DNA of 5,718 nt, taken from NCBI GenBank assembly GCA_014729955.1, contig WJJA01000224.1, positions 1 through 5,718 on the forward strand, in the 5' to 3' direction. Below the pieces are notes generated by a model that did no database searches, had not been told where the DNA came from, and worked only from the letters and a program-made list of their open reading frames with translations. The DNA comes from a bacterium (lineage in GTDB: Bacteria; Electryoneota; Electryoneia; Electryoneales; Electryoneaceae). Of this stretch, positions 1 through 5,461 are shown one piece after another; the first letter of the stretch is position 1; each line of letters opens with the position of its first letter. A program made the position numbers and the translations under genes.

Positions 1-371
1 CCGTAAAACCCGGCACCCATCGGCGGAAATGCCAGGTGTTTGATCCCCTTTTCTTCCGCCGCCTGCAGCGTGTTGAAGATCGCCGTACGCAGCTTGCCCT
101 CGAGATCGCGTTCCTGGAACTTCGGCCCGTTCACATGCACGATATGCTTCGCTTTCAGATTGCCCGCCGCACTCACCACTGCATGGAGCGGCTTCAAGGG
201 TGCCAGTTCTTTCAGCTCTTCCTGGATGGACGGCCCTCCGCGCATCGTGACGGCATTGCCGAACCCGGATCCAAGTTTCAGATTGTCCTCGGCGTAGAAA
301 ACAATCGCCTCGACGTCCATATCCGTCAGATCGCCTGTGATCACACGGATATCCGTTCCGTTCACCTGCAT
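1..371 (-). CDS. Macro-domain (ADP-ribose-binding) protein, C-terminus cut off by window edge
   Basis: The first 123 residues are present. Macro domains bind ADP-ribose and related ligands, and some hydrolyse ADP-ribosyl esters. Visible are the N-terminal ITGDLT strand-loop (residues 11-16), whose Asp normally contacts the adenine, a glycine-rich loop LGSGFGNA (33-40), RGGPSIQ (44-50), and the phosphate-loop motif FPPMGAGFY (115-123) at the edge. The usual NAAN motif is replaced by VFYAED (24-29), so the Asn used by hydrolytic macro proteins seems absent; this points to a binding or variant subclass. Family members are usually about 170-190 residues, so roughly 50-60 are missing. The ATG at 371 is supported by AAGGAG at 378-383, six bases upstream. 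That Shine-Dalgarno overlaps the stop codon of the preceding small gene, so the two are probably translationally coupled. The family assignment is firm; the physiological substrate is unknown. Confidence 0.88.
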   Translation of the reverse strand, partial: MQVNGTDIRVITGDLTDMDVEAIVFYAEDNLKLGSGFGNAVTMRGGPSIQEELKELAPLKPLHAVVSAAGNLKAKHIVHVNGPKFQERDLEGKLRTAIFNTLQAAEEKGIKHLAFPPMGAGFY

Positions 372-382
372 GGATCACTCCT

Positions 383-625
383 TCAAGATGGATCTACAGG
401 GGTGGACGCTATATTGCTGTCCGCGTCCCAGATCCCCCTTTCGATGTGTATCGAACGTTCCAGCTCTGCTTCTTTGCGTAGCTTGTAAGCGGCATCCCGC
501 AGGTTTCCGTACAGAACACCGCAACTGGAATCCAGCCTGTCTCGATCTCCCAGGTCGGCCAGAACCATCATTTCACGAGTGAGACGAAGCAGATCCTGTA
601 TATGTTCGTTATAGGGTTGCGGCAT
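383..625 (-). CDS. Small hypothetical helical protein, 80 residues, first gene of the macro-domain operon
   Basis: I do not recognise a named family. The protein starts MPQPYNEHIQ and is charged and mostly helix-forming. It has an LLRLTREMM segment (about 12-20), an Asp/Arg-rich turn DLGDRDRLDSSCGVLYG (24-40) with a single Cys, and a Lys/Glu-rich helix RDAAYKLRKEAELER (43-57). There is no signal peptide or membrane segment, so it is likely cytoplasmic. The ATG at 625 is chosen because GGGAG (635-639) lies nine bases upstream and because a sigma-54-type promoter sits just before it. The frame stays open to an ATG at 727, but that start would place coding sequence across the promoter. The stop (383-385) is 11 bases from the macro-domain start, with the next Shine-Dalgarno overlapping it, which indicates one operon. 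A role as partner of the macro protein is inference only. Confidence 0.72.
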   Translation of the reverse strand: MPQPYNEHIQDLLRLTREMMVLADLGDRDRLDSSCGVLYGNLRDAAYKLRKEAELERSIHIERGIWDADSNIASTPVDPS

Positions 626-634
626 GTTCGCGTT

Positions 635-639
635 CTCCC
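635..639 (-). promoter_or_regulatory. Ribosome binding site for the small hypothetical gene
   Basis: GGGAG on the minus strand lies nine bases before the ATG at 625. It favours this start over the upstream in-frame ATG at 727. Confidence 0.6.
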
Positions 640-666
640 GACAAAAGCTTGTACTGTTCTTCACAA

Positions 667-683
667 GGCAGATGCTGTGCCAA
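667..683 (-). promoter_or_regulatory. Candidate sigma-54 (-24/-12) promoter of the small protein/macro-domain operon
   Basis: The minus strand reads TTGGCACAGCATCTGCC. It matches the sigma-54 consensus TTGGCAC-N5-TTGC at the whole -24 element and at TGC of the -12 element, with one C for T. The invariant GG (681-680) and GC (669-668) have the required 10-base spacing. The predicted transcription start is near 656, giving a leader of about 31 bases with the Shine-Dalgarno inside it. The gene directly upstream on the same strand encodes a sigma-54 activator, which makes the match far more likely to be functional than a chance hit. Confidence 0.72.
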
Positions 684-892
684 TTCGCAAACTCTCGGGA
701 ACGATCAGCCGAACGTCCTGTCTTCAAAGGGTTTTTTCAGTGGGAGTGGCATCCTCCCGAGGCGGGTACAAGAGAAAGGACATACAAGGATTTCTGAACA
801 CTCGACACCGGCACATGAGACCGGCCGGGCGGCGACTCAACCGTCCTACACTCATGTTTTTCAAGAGGCAACGCGAACCGAATTGTGAAAAA

Positions 893-960
893 TCGAACAG
901 GTTCGACTGTTCAGAAACAAAACTGTACAGCTCTGTTCATTGAACACATCCGCTGAACAG
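893..960. promoter_or_regulatory. Cluster of TGTTC/GAACA dyads, candidate enhancer (UAS) for the EBP
   Basis: Two clean dyads lie close together: GAACAG-N6-CTGTTC (895-912) and TGTTCA-T-TGAACA (934-946). A further CTGTAC/AG palindrome lies at 923-930 and a TGAACAG half-site at 954-960. The first dyad also contains TCGAAC-AG-GTTCGA (893-906). The repeated unit is CTGTTC or its complement. The cluster lies about 240-300 bases upstream of the predicted sigma-54 transcription start. That is somewhat farther than a typical activator site but workable with DNA looping. Binding by the adjacent EBP is inferred from position. Confidence 0.55.
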
Positions 961-990
961 ATCCGGTTGGGACATACATACGGCAAGCGT

Positions 991-2730
991 TCACAGGCGG
1001 GGCAACTCTTCACTCAAATACTTGTAAAGCGTGGTACGGCTCACCCCCAGAATACGTGCGGCCTTGGCCTTGTTGCCGTCCACGTCGGTCAGCACCTGTT
1101 CCACACGGTCTGCCTGCAGCTTCAGGGGGCGTCCGACCGACGATTTCGGCAGGCTTTCCTCTTCAGTGTTGCGAATCTCAGGCGGAAGATGCGCCGCATC
1201 AATCACGCCGGAACGGGTTTTGATGATACCGTACTGGATCGCGTTACGCAGTTCGCGCACATTACCCGGCCACGAGTATTGCTGCAGCAGTTCAAGCGCA
1301 TCGTCCGAAATCTGCACCACTTCCGCTCCGATCGCTGAACTGACCTGCGTGAGGTAGTAATCGACCAGCGCGGGGATGTCTTCTTTCCGTTCTCTGAGCG
1401 CGGGCAGGCGAATCGGCACCACCGCCAGCCGGTAGTAGAGATCGACACGGAACCGTCCCCGCTCGGTCATCTCCTTCAAGTCCCGGTTGGTGGCGCAGAC
1501 CACCTGCACATCCACTTTGATCGAGCTCTCGCCGCCCACCGGAACGAAGCTGCCCTCCTGCAGCACACGCAACAGCTTCACCTGCAGTTGCGGCGACACC
1601 TCACCGATTTCATCGAGGAACAGGATGCCGCCGTCCGCCAGCTCAAACCGTCCCTTCTTGTCACGGATCGCGCCGGTGAACGCACCGCGCACGTGGCCGA
1701 ACAGCTCACTTTCCAGGGTACCCTCCGGCAACGCCCCGCAGTTGACCGGCACAAACGGTCGATCCGAGCGAGCGCCGATCTCGTGCAGCGCTTTCGCCAC
1801 CATCTCCTTGCCGGTGCCGCTTTCGCCCTGGATCAGGATCGGTACATTGACACGCGCCAGTTCACGAATGCTGTCATACACCTTCAGCATCGACGGATGC
1901 CGCCCGATCATGCCGTGGAAGCCGGCCTCGTTGTCGGTTTCACGCCTGAGACGGTTCAGTTCGGTCATGTCGCGGAAGATCACAAGCGCCCCGATCACCC
2001 CGCGGTCGGCGGTATCCAGGGGCACCACCGACATTTCAATGTCTCGCACCACACCGTCCGGTTTAACATGATGCTTGGTATAGCGCAGGTGCGGACGGGA
2101 GATATCACGGTTGAGACAGAACGAGCAATCCCCGCCGCAGAAACGTGCCGGGAAGACCACATGGCAGTCTTTCCCAATCACCTCCTCCGCGCTGTACCCT
2201 GTGATCATCTCAGCCGTACGGTTCCAGAGGAAGATGCGGCGATGCTTGTCGTGCGCCATCACCCCTTCGGTAAGGTTGTCGATAAGGGAGCCGAAGGTGA
2301 GTCGGATCCGCAAGCCCGCTTCGAGCAGGTTGTCGCTGAAAAGGGCCTGCATCCGCTTTTCCAACTCGGCCTGCAGCTGCTGCAGATCGGCGGGCGGTGT
2401 GCCGTCCAGGGGTGAGTTGTCCTCGATCCCCAGGTCGACAGGACGCCAGCAGAGACGAATCGGCAGGCCGGCGAATACCAGGTCGGGCGGCGGGGCGTGG
2501 TTGTTCATCTGGATGACGATGTCATAGGCAATCGTCATGGCATCTTCGAGCGAAACGTGATAGAGGCCGGCGGTCGGGTGCCTTACCGCGGTTGCTTCGG
2601 GTGGGGATTCCTCTTCGTCGCTGCTGCTGTACCAGATCTCCCACACACCGGGGATCATCTTCCGCCCGATCTGAGCGGTGTACCGCACCAGCCATCCGGA
2701 TTCCGTTGAGAGGAAAAGGATTCGAGGCAT
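991..2730 (-). CDS. Sigma-54 enhancer-binding protein with LMW-phosphatase-like and PAS sensor domains
   Basis: A 579-residue transcription activator that would remodel sigma-54 RNA polymerase by ATP hydrolysis. Residues 1-131 resemble the LMW protein tyrosine phosphatase/ArsC fold (ILFLSTES at 4-11, then AYDIVIQMNN, FAGLPIRLCW and a terminal helix), but Ser9 replaces the catalytic Cys, so it is probably a sensor rather than an enzyme. A PAS domain follows (about 143-256) with Cys189, 198, 202 and 205. The AAA+ domain (about 272-500) is complete: Walker A GESGTGKE (302-309), GAFTGA sigma-54 contact loop (349-354), Walker B ILFLDEIG (369-376), arginine fingers in FRVDLYYRL (427-435) and sensor II WPGNVREL (487-494). 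The Fis-type helix-turn-helix is at 550-572. There is no receiver domain, so a directly sensed ligand is likely. The ATG at 2730 has only a weak GGGACGG upstream. The likely target is the adjacent operon. Confidence 0.93.
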   Translation of the reverse strand: MPRILFLSTESGWLVRYTAQIGRKMIPGVWEIWYSSSDEEESPPEATAVRHPTAGLYHVSLEDAMTIAYDIVIQMNNHAPPPDLVFAGLPIRLCWRPVDLGIEDNSPLDGTPPADLQQLQAELEKRMQALFSDNLLEAGLRIRLTFGSLIDNLTEGVMAHDKHRRIFLWNRTAEMITGYSAEEVIGKDCHVVFPARFCGGDCSFCLNRDISRPHLRYTKHHVKPDGVVRDIEMSVVPLDTADRGVIGALVIFRDMTELNRLRRETDNEAGFHGMIGRHPSMLKVYDSIRELARVNVPILIQGESGTGKEMVAKALHEIGARSDRPFVPVNCGALPEGTLESELFGHVRGAFTGAIRDKKGRFELADGGILFLDEIGEVSPQLQVKLLRVLQEGSFVPVGGESSIKVDVQVVCATNRDLKEMTERGRFRVDLYYRLAVVPIRLPALRERKEDIPALVDYYLTQVSSAIGAEVVQISDDALELLQQYSWPGNVRELRNAIQYGIIKTRSGVIDAAHLPPEIRNTEEESLPKSSVGRPLKLQADRVEQVLTDVDGNKAKAARILGVSRTTLYKYLSEELPRL

Positions 2731-2764
2731 ACCGTCCCGTCATTTTGGTTCGCTCGCTGTAAAA

Positions 2765-2794
2765 ATGATACTTCCGGAAGCGTTGCCCTCGCAA
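2765..2794 (-). promoter_or_regulatory. Candidate sigma-70-type promoter of the EBP gene
   Basis: On the minus strand TTGCGA (2789-2794) is followed after 18 bases by TATCAT (2765-2770), giving a start near 2758 and a leader of about 28 bases. The spacer contains the perfect 10-base palindrome CTTCCGGAAG (2771-2780), which could be a repressor or activator site. Judged by eye only. Confidence 0.45.
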
Positions 2795-2934
2795 TAAGAA
2801 AGCGTAAGGAAAGTGTTTTTTCACAAGGGGATGATGAGGCCGGCCTGACCGTCATACGACGGCGTGTATCATCACGGACCCCGCCTGCAGGGAAGGTATT
2901 CGCGTGAATCGAGACGACCGGATGAGATCCGAGG

Positions 2935-2952
2935 CAGGCGCCGTGACGCCTG
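2935..2952. repeat. GC-rich inverted repeat downstream of the tRNA
   Basis: CAGGCG-CCGTGA-CGCCTG can form a perfect six-base-pair stem about 33 bases beyond the tRNA 3' end. It may help end or process the tRNA transcript, but no T-tract follows on the minus strand, so it is not a canonical terminator. Confidence 0.35.
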
Positions 2953-2984
2953 AAGGGTCAAAGCTCGTGCGGGTGGCTGCTTCG

Positions 2985-3058
2985 TACCCGCGTCGGGATT
3001 CGAACCCAAGACCTTCTGCTCCGGAGGCAGACGCTCTATCCAGCTGAGCTACGCGGGC
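2985..3058 (-). tRNA. tRNA-Arg (anticodon CCG)
   Basis: A complete 74-base cloverleaf reads on the minus strand. The acceptor stem is GCCCGCG/CGCGGGT with a G-T closing pair, the D stem is GCTC/GAGC, and the anticodon stem is TCTGC/GCAGA around the loop CTCCGGA. The T stem is TTGGG/CCCGA with loop TTCGAAT. The anticodon CCG reads the Arg codon CGG. An A in the D loop and discriminator A73 fit arginine identity. The CCA end is not encoded (the next bases are CGA), so a nucleotidyltransferase must add it. Confidence 0.96.
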
Positions 3059-3073
3059 ATGGTACAAGCGTGG

Positions 3074-3102
3074 AAAATACACGTGTTCGACCGGCAAGTC
3101 AA
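3074..3102 (-). promoter_or_regulatory. Promoter of tRNA-Arg
   Basis: On the minus strand TTGACT (3097-3102) and TATTTT (3074-3079) are separated by exactly 17 bases. The predicted start is near 3067, about nine bases before the mature tRNA 5' end, which suits a short leader removed by RNase P. It gives the tRNA its own transcription independent of uvrC. Confidence 0.7.
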
Positions 3103-3158
3103 CGCGCGAAACGGTCCGATTCTCCGTCATTGCGCATCGGTTTCCTGCGTAATATTGC

Positions 3159-3182
3159 ACACGGTATCATTCCAAACCGTGT
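3159..3182. repeat. Inverted repeat abutting the uvrC stop codon, possible weak terminator
   Basis: ACACGGT, a 10-base loop and ACCGTGT form a seven-base-pair stem starting at the base after the uvrC stop. No T-tract follows on the minus strand, so it may instead be a transcript 3'-end stabiliser or a factor-dependent stop. Confidence 0.35.
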
Positions 3183-5174
3183 TCACTCATCGTGAGTCCC
3201 GTTCAACTCCCCCAGCTCCCCGTTCTCATCCTCCGCGGCGCCCAGCAGTTCCAGCACACGTCTGCCGCCGGCTACACTGAAGCCGGGCACCTTCGCGATC
3301 TCGTCCGGTGTGGCGTTTTTGAGATTCTTCAGCGATCCGAAATGCTTCAGCAGCGCCTTGGCTTTGGCATCGCCGACACCGGGCAAGGACGTAAGCGTGG
3401 ATGAGATCAACGCGCCGGTTCGCAGCTTGCGGTGGTAGGTGATCGCGAAGCGATGGGCCTCGTCACGCAACTGCATCAGCAGTTTCAGCGCGGAGGAGGT
3501 TTTCGGCAGCTGCAGCACCCCGCCGTCGAAGGGGGACACGATCTCCTCGAGACGCTTCGCCAGGCCCACAACCGGCAGATGGTTCAGCCCGATCTCGTCC
3601 AGCTCCCGCCGTGCGGCGTTTACCTGCCCGATGCCGCCGTCGATCAATACCAGGTCCGGCAATGCTGCCGATTCACGCAACAGCCTGCGGTAGCGACGAC
3701 CCACCACTTCACGCATCGAGGCAAAGTCGTCCGGCCCCTCCACCCCCTTCACCTTGTAGCGCCGGTATTGGCTTTTTTCCGGCCTGGCGTTTCGAAAGCG
3801 CACCATCGAAGAGACCGGATGGCTGCCCATCAGGTTGGAGTTGTCGAAGCACTCGATCACCCAGGGGAGGTCGTCCAGGTTGAGATGCTTGTGCAGCTCC
3901 ACCAGGCTCAACGGTACACGCTCCCGTTTTTCCTTCGCCAGGCGGTGCTCCTTCAGCAACAGCTCCGCGTTTTTCGCCGCCATCTCCATCTGGCGCACGC
4001 CTTTCCCACGTTGCGGGGTATGGAGCACACACTTCTTCCCGCGTTTTTCCGTGAGAAACGCTTCGAGCACATCATGCTGCTCACCGGAGAGCGGTCCGGG
4101 CACATGCACCTCGGCGGGCACGGCACGCGTTTCCGGCATATAGTATTCCGCCAGGTAGCGAGCCTGGATCTCACCGTCGTCGGTATGTTCGCTCAAACGG
4201 CTGAGGTATGCGTGGTGCCGTCCGATCAGCTTGCCCTGCCGTATGCGCAGCACCGTAATGCAGCCGTCCTTGTCCTCGCGTGCCAGCCCGAACACATCGC
4301 GTTCTTCTTCGCTCAGCGAGACCACGGTCTGCTGTCGGCTGAGGTTGCCGAGCGCCTGGATCTGGTCGCGGGTGCGTGCCGCCAGCTCGTAGCGCAAGCC
4401 TTTGGCATGTTCACGCATCCGCTGCTCGAGCAAGTCCTTCAAGGGTGCGGTACGGCCGTGCACAACGTCCACAAGCCGTTGCACTCCGTCCGTATACGCG
4501 TTCTCGTCCACCAAACCCTCGCAAGGCCCCATGCAATTGCCGATGTGGTATTCGAGGCAGACCTTGTGCTTCTTCTGACGAATGGACTCGTCGGTGATCT
4601 TCAGGTTGCAGGTACGGATATGGCAGGCCTGCTTGAGTGCATTCAGCGTGTCTTTAACCCGTGTCACATCGGAGAGCGGTCCGTAGTAGCGCGCCCTGCC
4701 GCCACCGGGTTTGCGTGTCAGAAAGATCCGGGGAAACGGTTCACGGGTCACTTTCAGGTAGGGATACGTCCTGTCGTCGCGCACGTCCATGTTGAAACGG
4801 GGACGGTGGCGACGGATCAGGTTTGCCTCCAGGATCAGCGCCTCGACTTCAGTCTCGGTCACGATGATTTCCACATCGCGAATACGACTCACGAGCAACG
4901 GGTAGAGATAGCGCCCGTCATCACGAGAGGTGAAGTAACTTCGAACCCGGTTGCGCAGCACCTTCGCTTTGCCGATGTAAATGATCTTGCCGTTCTCATC
5001 CTTAAAGATGTAGCAGCCGGGACGACGGGGCAGCAGGTCAAGCTTGGAGGTGAGGGACAGGGGCTGCTCGCCCTGCTCTTTCATATGAAACAGTTCTGTG
5101 TTCTCGCGAATCGTCCCGCCGTCGTCAGCGTCGGCATTGTGAGTCTGTTCGTTCTTCTGCATGTCCTGGTCCAC
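3183..5174 (-). CDS. uvrC: UvrC, excinuclease ABC subunit C
   Basis: The nuclease subunit of nucleotide excision repair; it cuts on both sides of a lesion in the UvrB-DNA complex, in the cytoplasm. All expected parts are present in 663 residues. The GIY-YIG nuclease for the 3' cut has GCY (53-55), YIG (66-68), Arg74 and Glu116. The iron-sulfur-type cysteines are Cys189, 206, 214 and 218. The UVR helix that binds UvrB is at about 245-277. The RNase H-like nuclease for the 5' cut has Asp444 (FDNSN), Asp512 (LIDGG) and His574 (DEAHRFA). C-terminal helix-hairpin-helix repeats lie at about 596-643. The start is uncertain: GTG at 5174 has a nearby AGGA, ATG at 5162 is possible, and ATG at 5084 (residue 31) would give the usual family N-terminus but lacks a clear ribosome site. 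The extra N-terminal 30 residues are polar and look unstructured. It diverges from a response regulator gene. Confidence 0.97.
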   Translation of the reverse strand: MDQDMQKNEQTHNADADDGGTIRENTELFHMKEQGEQPLSLTSKLDLLPRRPGCYIFKDENGKIIYIGKAKVLRNRVRSYFTSRDDGRYLYPLLVSRIRDVEIIVTETEVEALILEANLIRRHRPRFNMDVRDDRTYPYLKVTREPFPRIFLTRKPGGGRARYYGPLSDVTRVKDTLNALKQACHIRTCNLKITDESIRQKKHKVCLEYHIGNCMGPCEGLVDENAYTDGVQRLVDVVHGRTAPLKDLLEQRMREHAKGLRYELAARTRDQIQALGNLSRQQTVVSLSEEERDVFGLAREDKDGCITVLRIRQGKLIGRHHAYLSRLSEHTDDGEIQARYLAEYYMPETRAVPAEVHVPGPLSGEQHDVLEAFLTEKRGKKCVLHTPQRGKGVRQMEMAAKNAELLLKEHRLAKEKRERVPLSLVELHKHLNLDDLPWVIECFDNSNLMGSHPVSSMVRFRNARPEKSQYRRYKVKGVEGPDDFASMREVVGRRYRRLLRESAALPDLVLIDGGIGQVNAARRELDEIGLNHLPVVGLAKRLEEIVSPFDGGVLQLPKTSSALKLLMQLRDEAHRFAITYHRKLRTGALISSTLTSLPGVGDAKAKALLKHFGSLKNLKNATPDEIAKVPGFSVAGGRRVLELLGAAEDENGELGELNGTHDE

Positions 5175-5335
5175 TTGTCCTGCCTGTTAAGCCTGTGTTG
5201 GTATTGATGAAAACCAAAATACAGGAGGAATGGTTCCCTTCCCAGCCCTCGACGGATGGAAGGTCTGACAGTCGGAGGGGAATTTCCCATTGTTCCGGGC
5301 GGGAAGAATCGCTACATTCGTTGCAGGCGGAATGG

Positions 5336-5352
5336 ATGGTGTACGACACCAT
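5336..5352. repeat. Perfect 7-3-7 inverted repeat in the uvrC/response-regulator gap
   Basis: ATGGTGT-ACG-ACACCAT forms a perfect seven-base-pair dyad. It lies between the divergent uvrC and response-regulator genes, about 110 bases before the regulator start, and could be an operator. No clear sigma-70 or sigma-54 promoter for either gene was found by eye in 5175-5461. Confidence 0.4.
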
Positions 5353-5436
5353 ATTGTCCTGCCGGGGTTCCTCACGGTTGTGCCGACCGGGATCCGCGGT
5401 GAGGGCGAACCTCCTGCCGGCACGGACGGAAGAAAC

Positions 5437-5453
5437 CGTTTGAACGTCAAACG
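5437..5453. repeat. Perfect 7-3-7 inverted repeat just before the response-regulator start
   Basis: CGTTTGA-ACG-TCAAACG ends eight bases before the ATG at 5462, next to the GAGGGG ribosome site. It has the same arm length and the same ACG centre as the dyad at 5336-5352 but different arms. As RNA the hairpin would sit directly against the ribosome site; as DNA it could be an operator. Confidence 0.45.
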
Positions 5454-5461
5454 ATGAGGGG

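Larger units (their letters stand above)
626..990. other. 365-base regulatory gap between the EBP gene and the small gene
   Basis: No convincing gene lies here on either strand. The part nearest the EBP stop (893-960) is a cluster of TGTTC/GAACA dyads. The part nearest the small gene (656-683) is the sigma-54-type promoter. Between them are isolated half-sites such as GAACA at 796-800 and a GGGAG/CTCCC hairpin at 742-758. No T-tract terminator follows the EBP stop on the minus strand, so read-through from the EBP gene into the operon remains possible. Confidence 0.7.

Noticed and set aside
626..727. N-terminal extension of the small hypothetical gene to an ATG at 727
   Set aside because: It would run across the sigma-54-type promoter, and the ATG at 625 has a good ribosome site.
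742..758. Hairpin GGGAG-TGGCATC-CTCCC as an intrinsic terminator
   Set aside because: The stem is only five pairs and no T-tract follows on either strand; on the minus strand an A-run follows.
894..905. Gram-positive-like LexA box CGAAC-AG-GTTCG
   Set aside because: The LexA box has four bases between the CGAAC and GTTCG arms, here there are two, and the site sits within a wider CTGTTC array better explained by another factor.
1588..2415. Plus-strand open frame of 275 residues opposite the EBP
   Set aside because: Antisense to the AAA+ and PAS region; no recognisable motif and no ribosome site considered convincing.
2827..2838. GGGGATGATGAG, an exact 12-base match to 5458-5469 at the response-regulator start
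   Set aside because: The copy here opens only a four-codon frame (ATG ATG AGG CCG GCC then stop within a few codons), so it is most likely a chance match and not a gene fragment.
2852..3160. Minus-strand open frame of 102 residues containing AQLDRASASGAEGLGFESRR
   Set aside because: This peptide is the translation of the tRNA-Arg gene itself, a well-known false protein; the frame only spans the tRNA and its flanks.
3432..5207. Plus-strand open frame of 591 residues opposite uvrC
   Set aside because: It is the antisense shadow of uvrC. The translation shows no domain, while the minus strand encodes a complete UvrC.
5224..5268. Possible 12-residue leader peptide with AGGAGG before an ATG at 5230
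   Set aside because: The spacing between the ribosome-site match and the ATG is one base, and the peptide has no codon runs suggesting attenuation.
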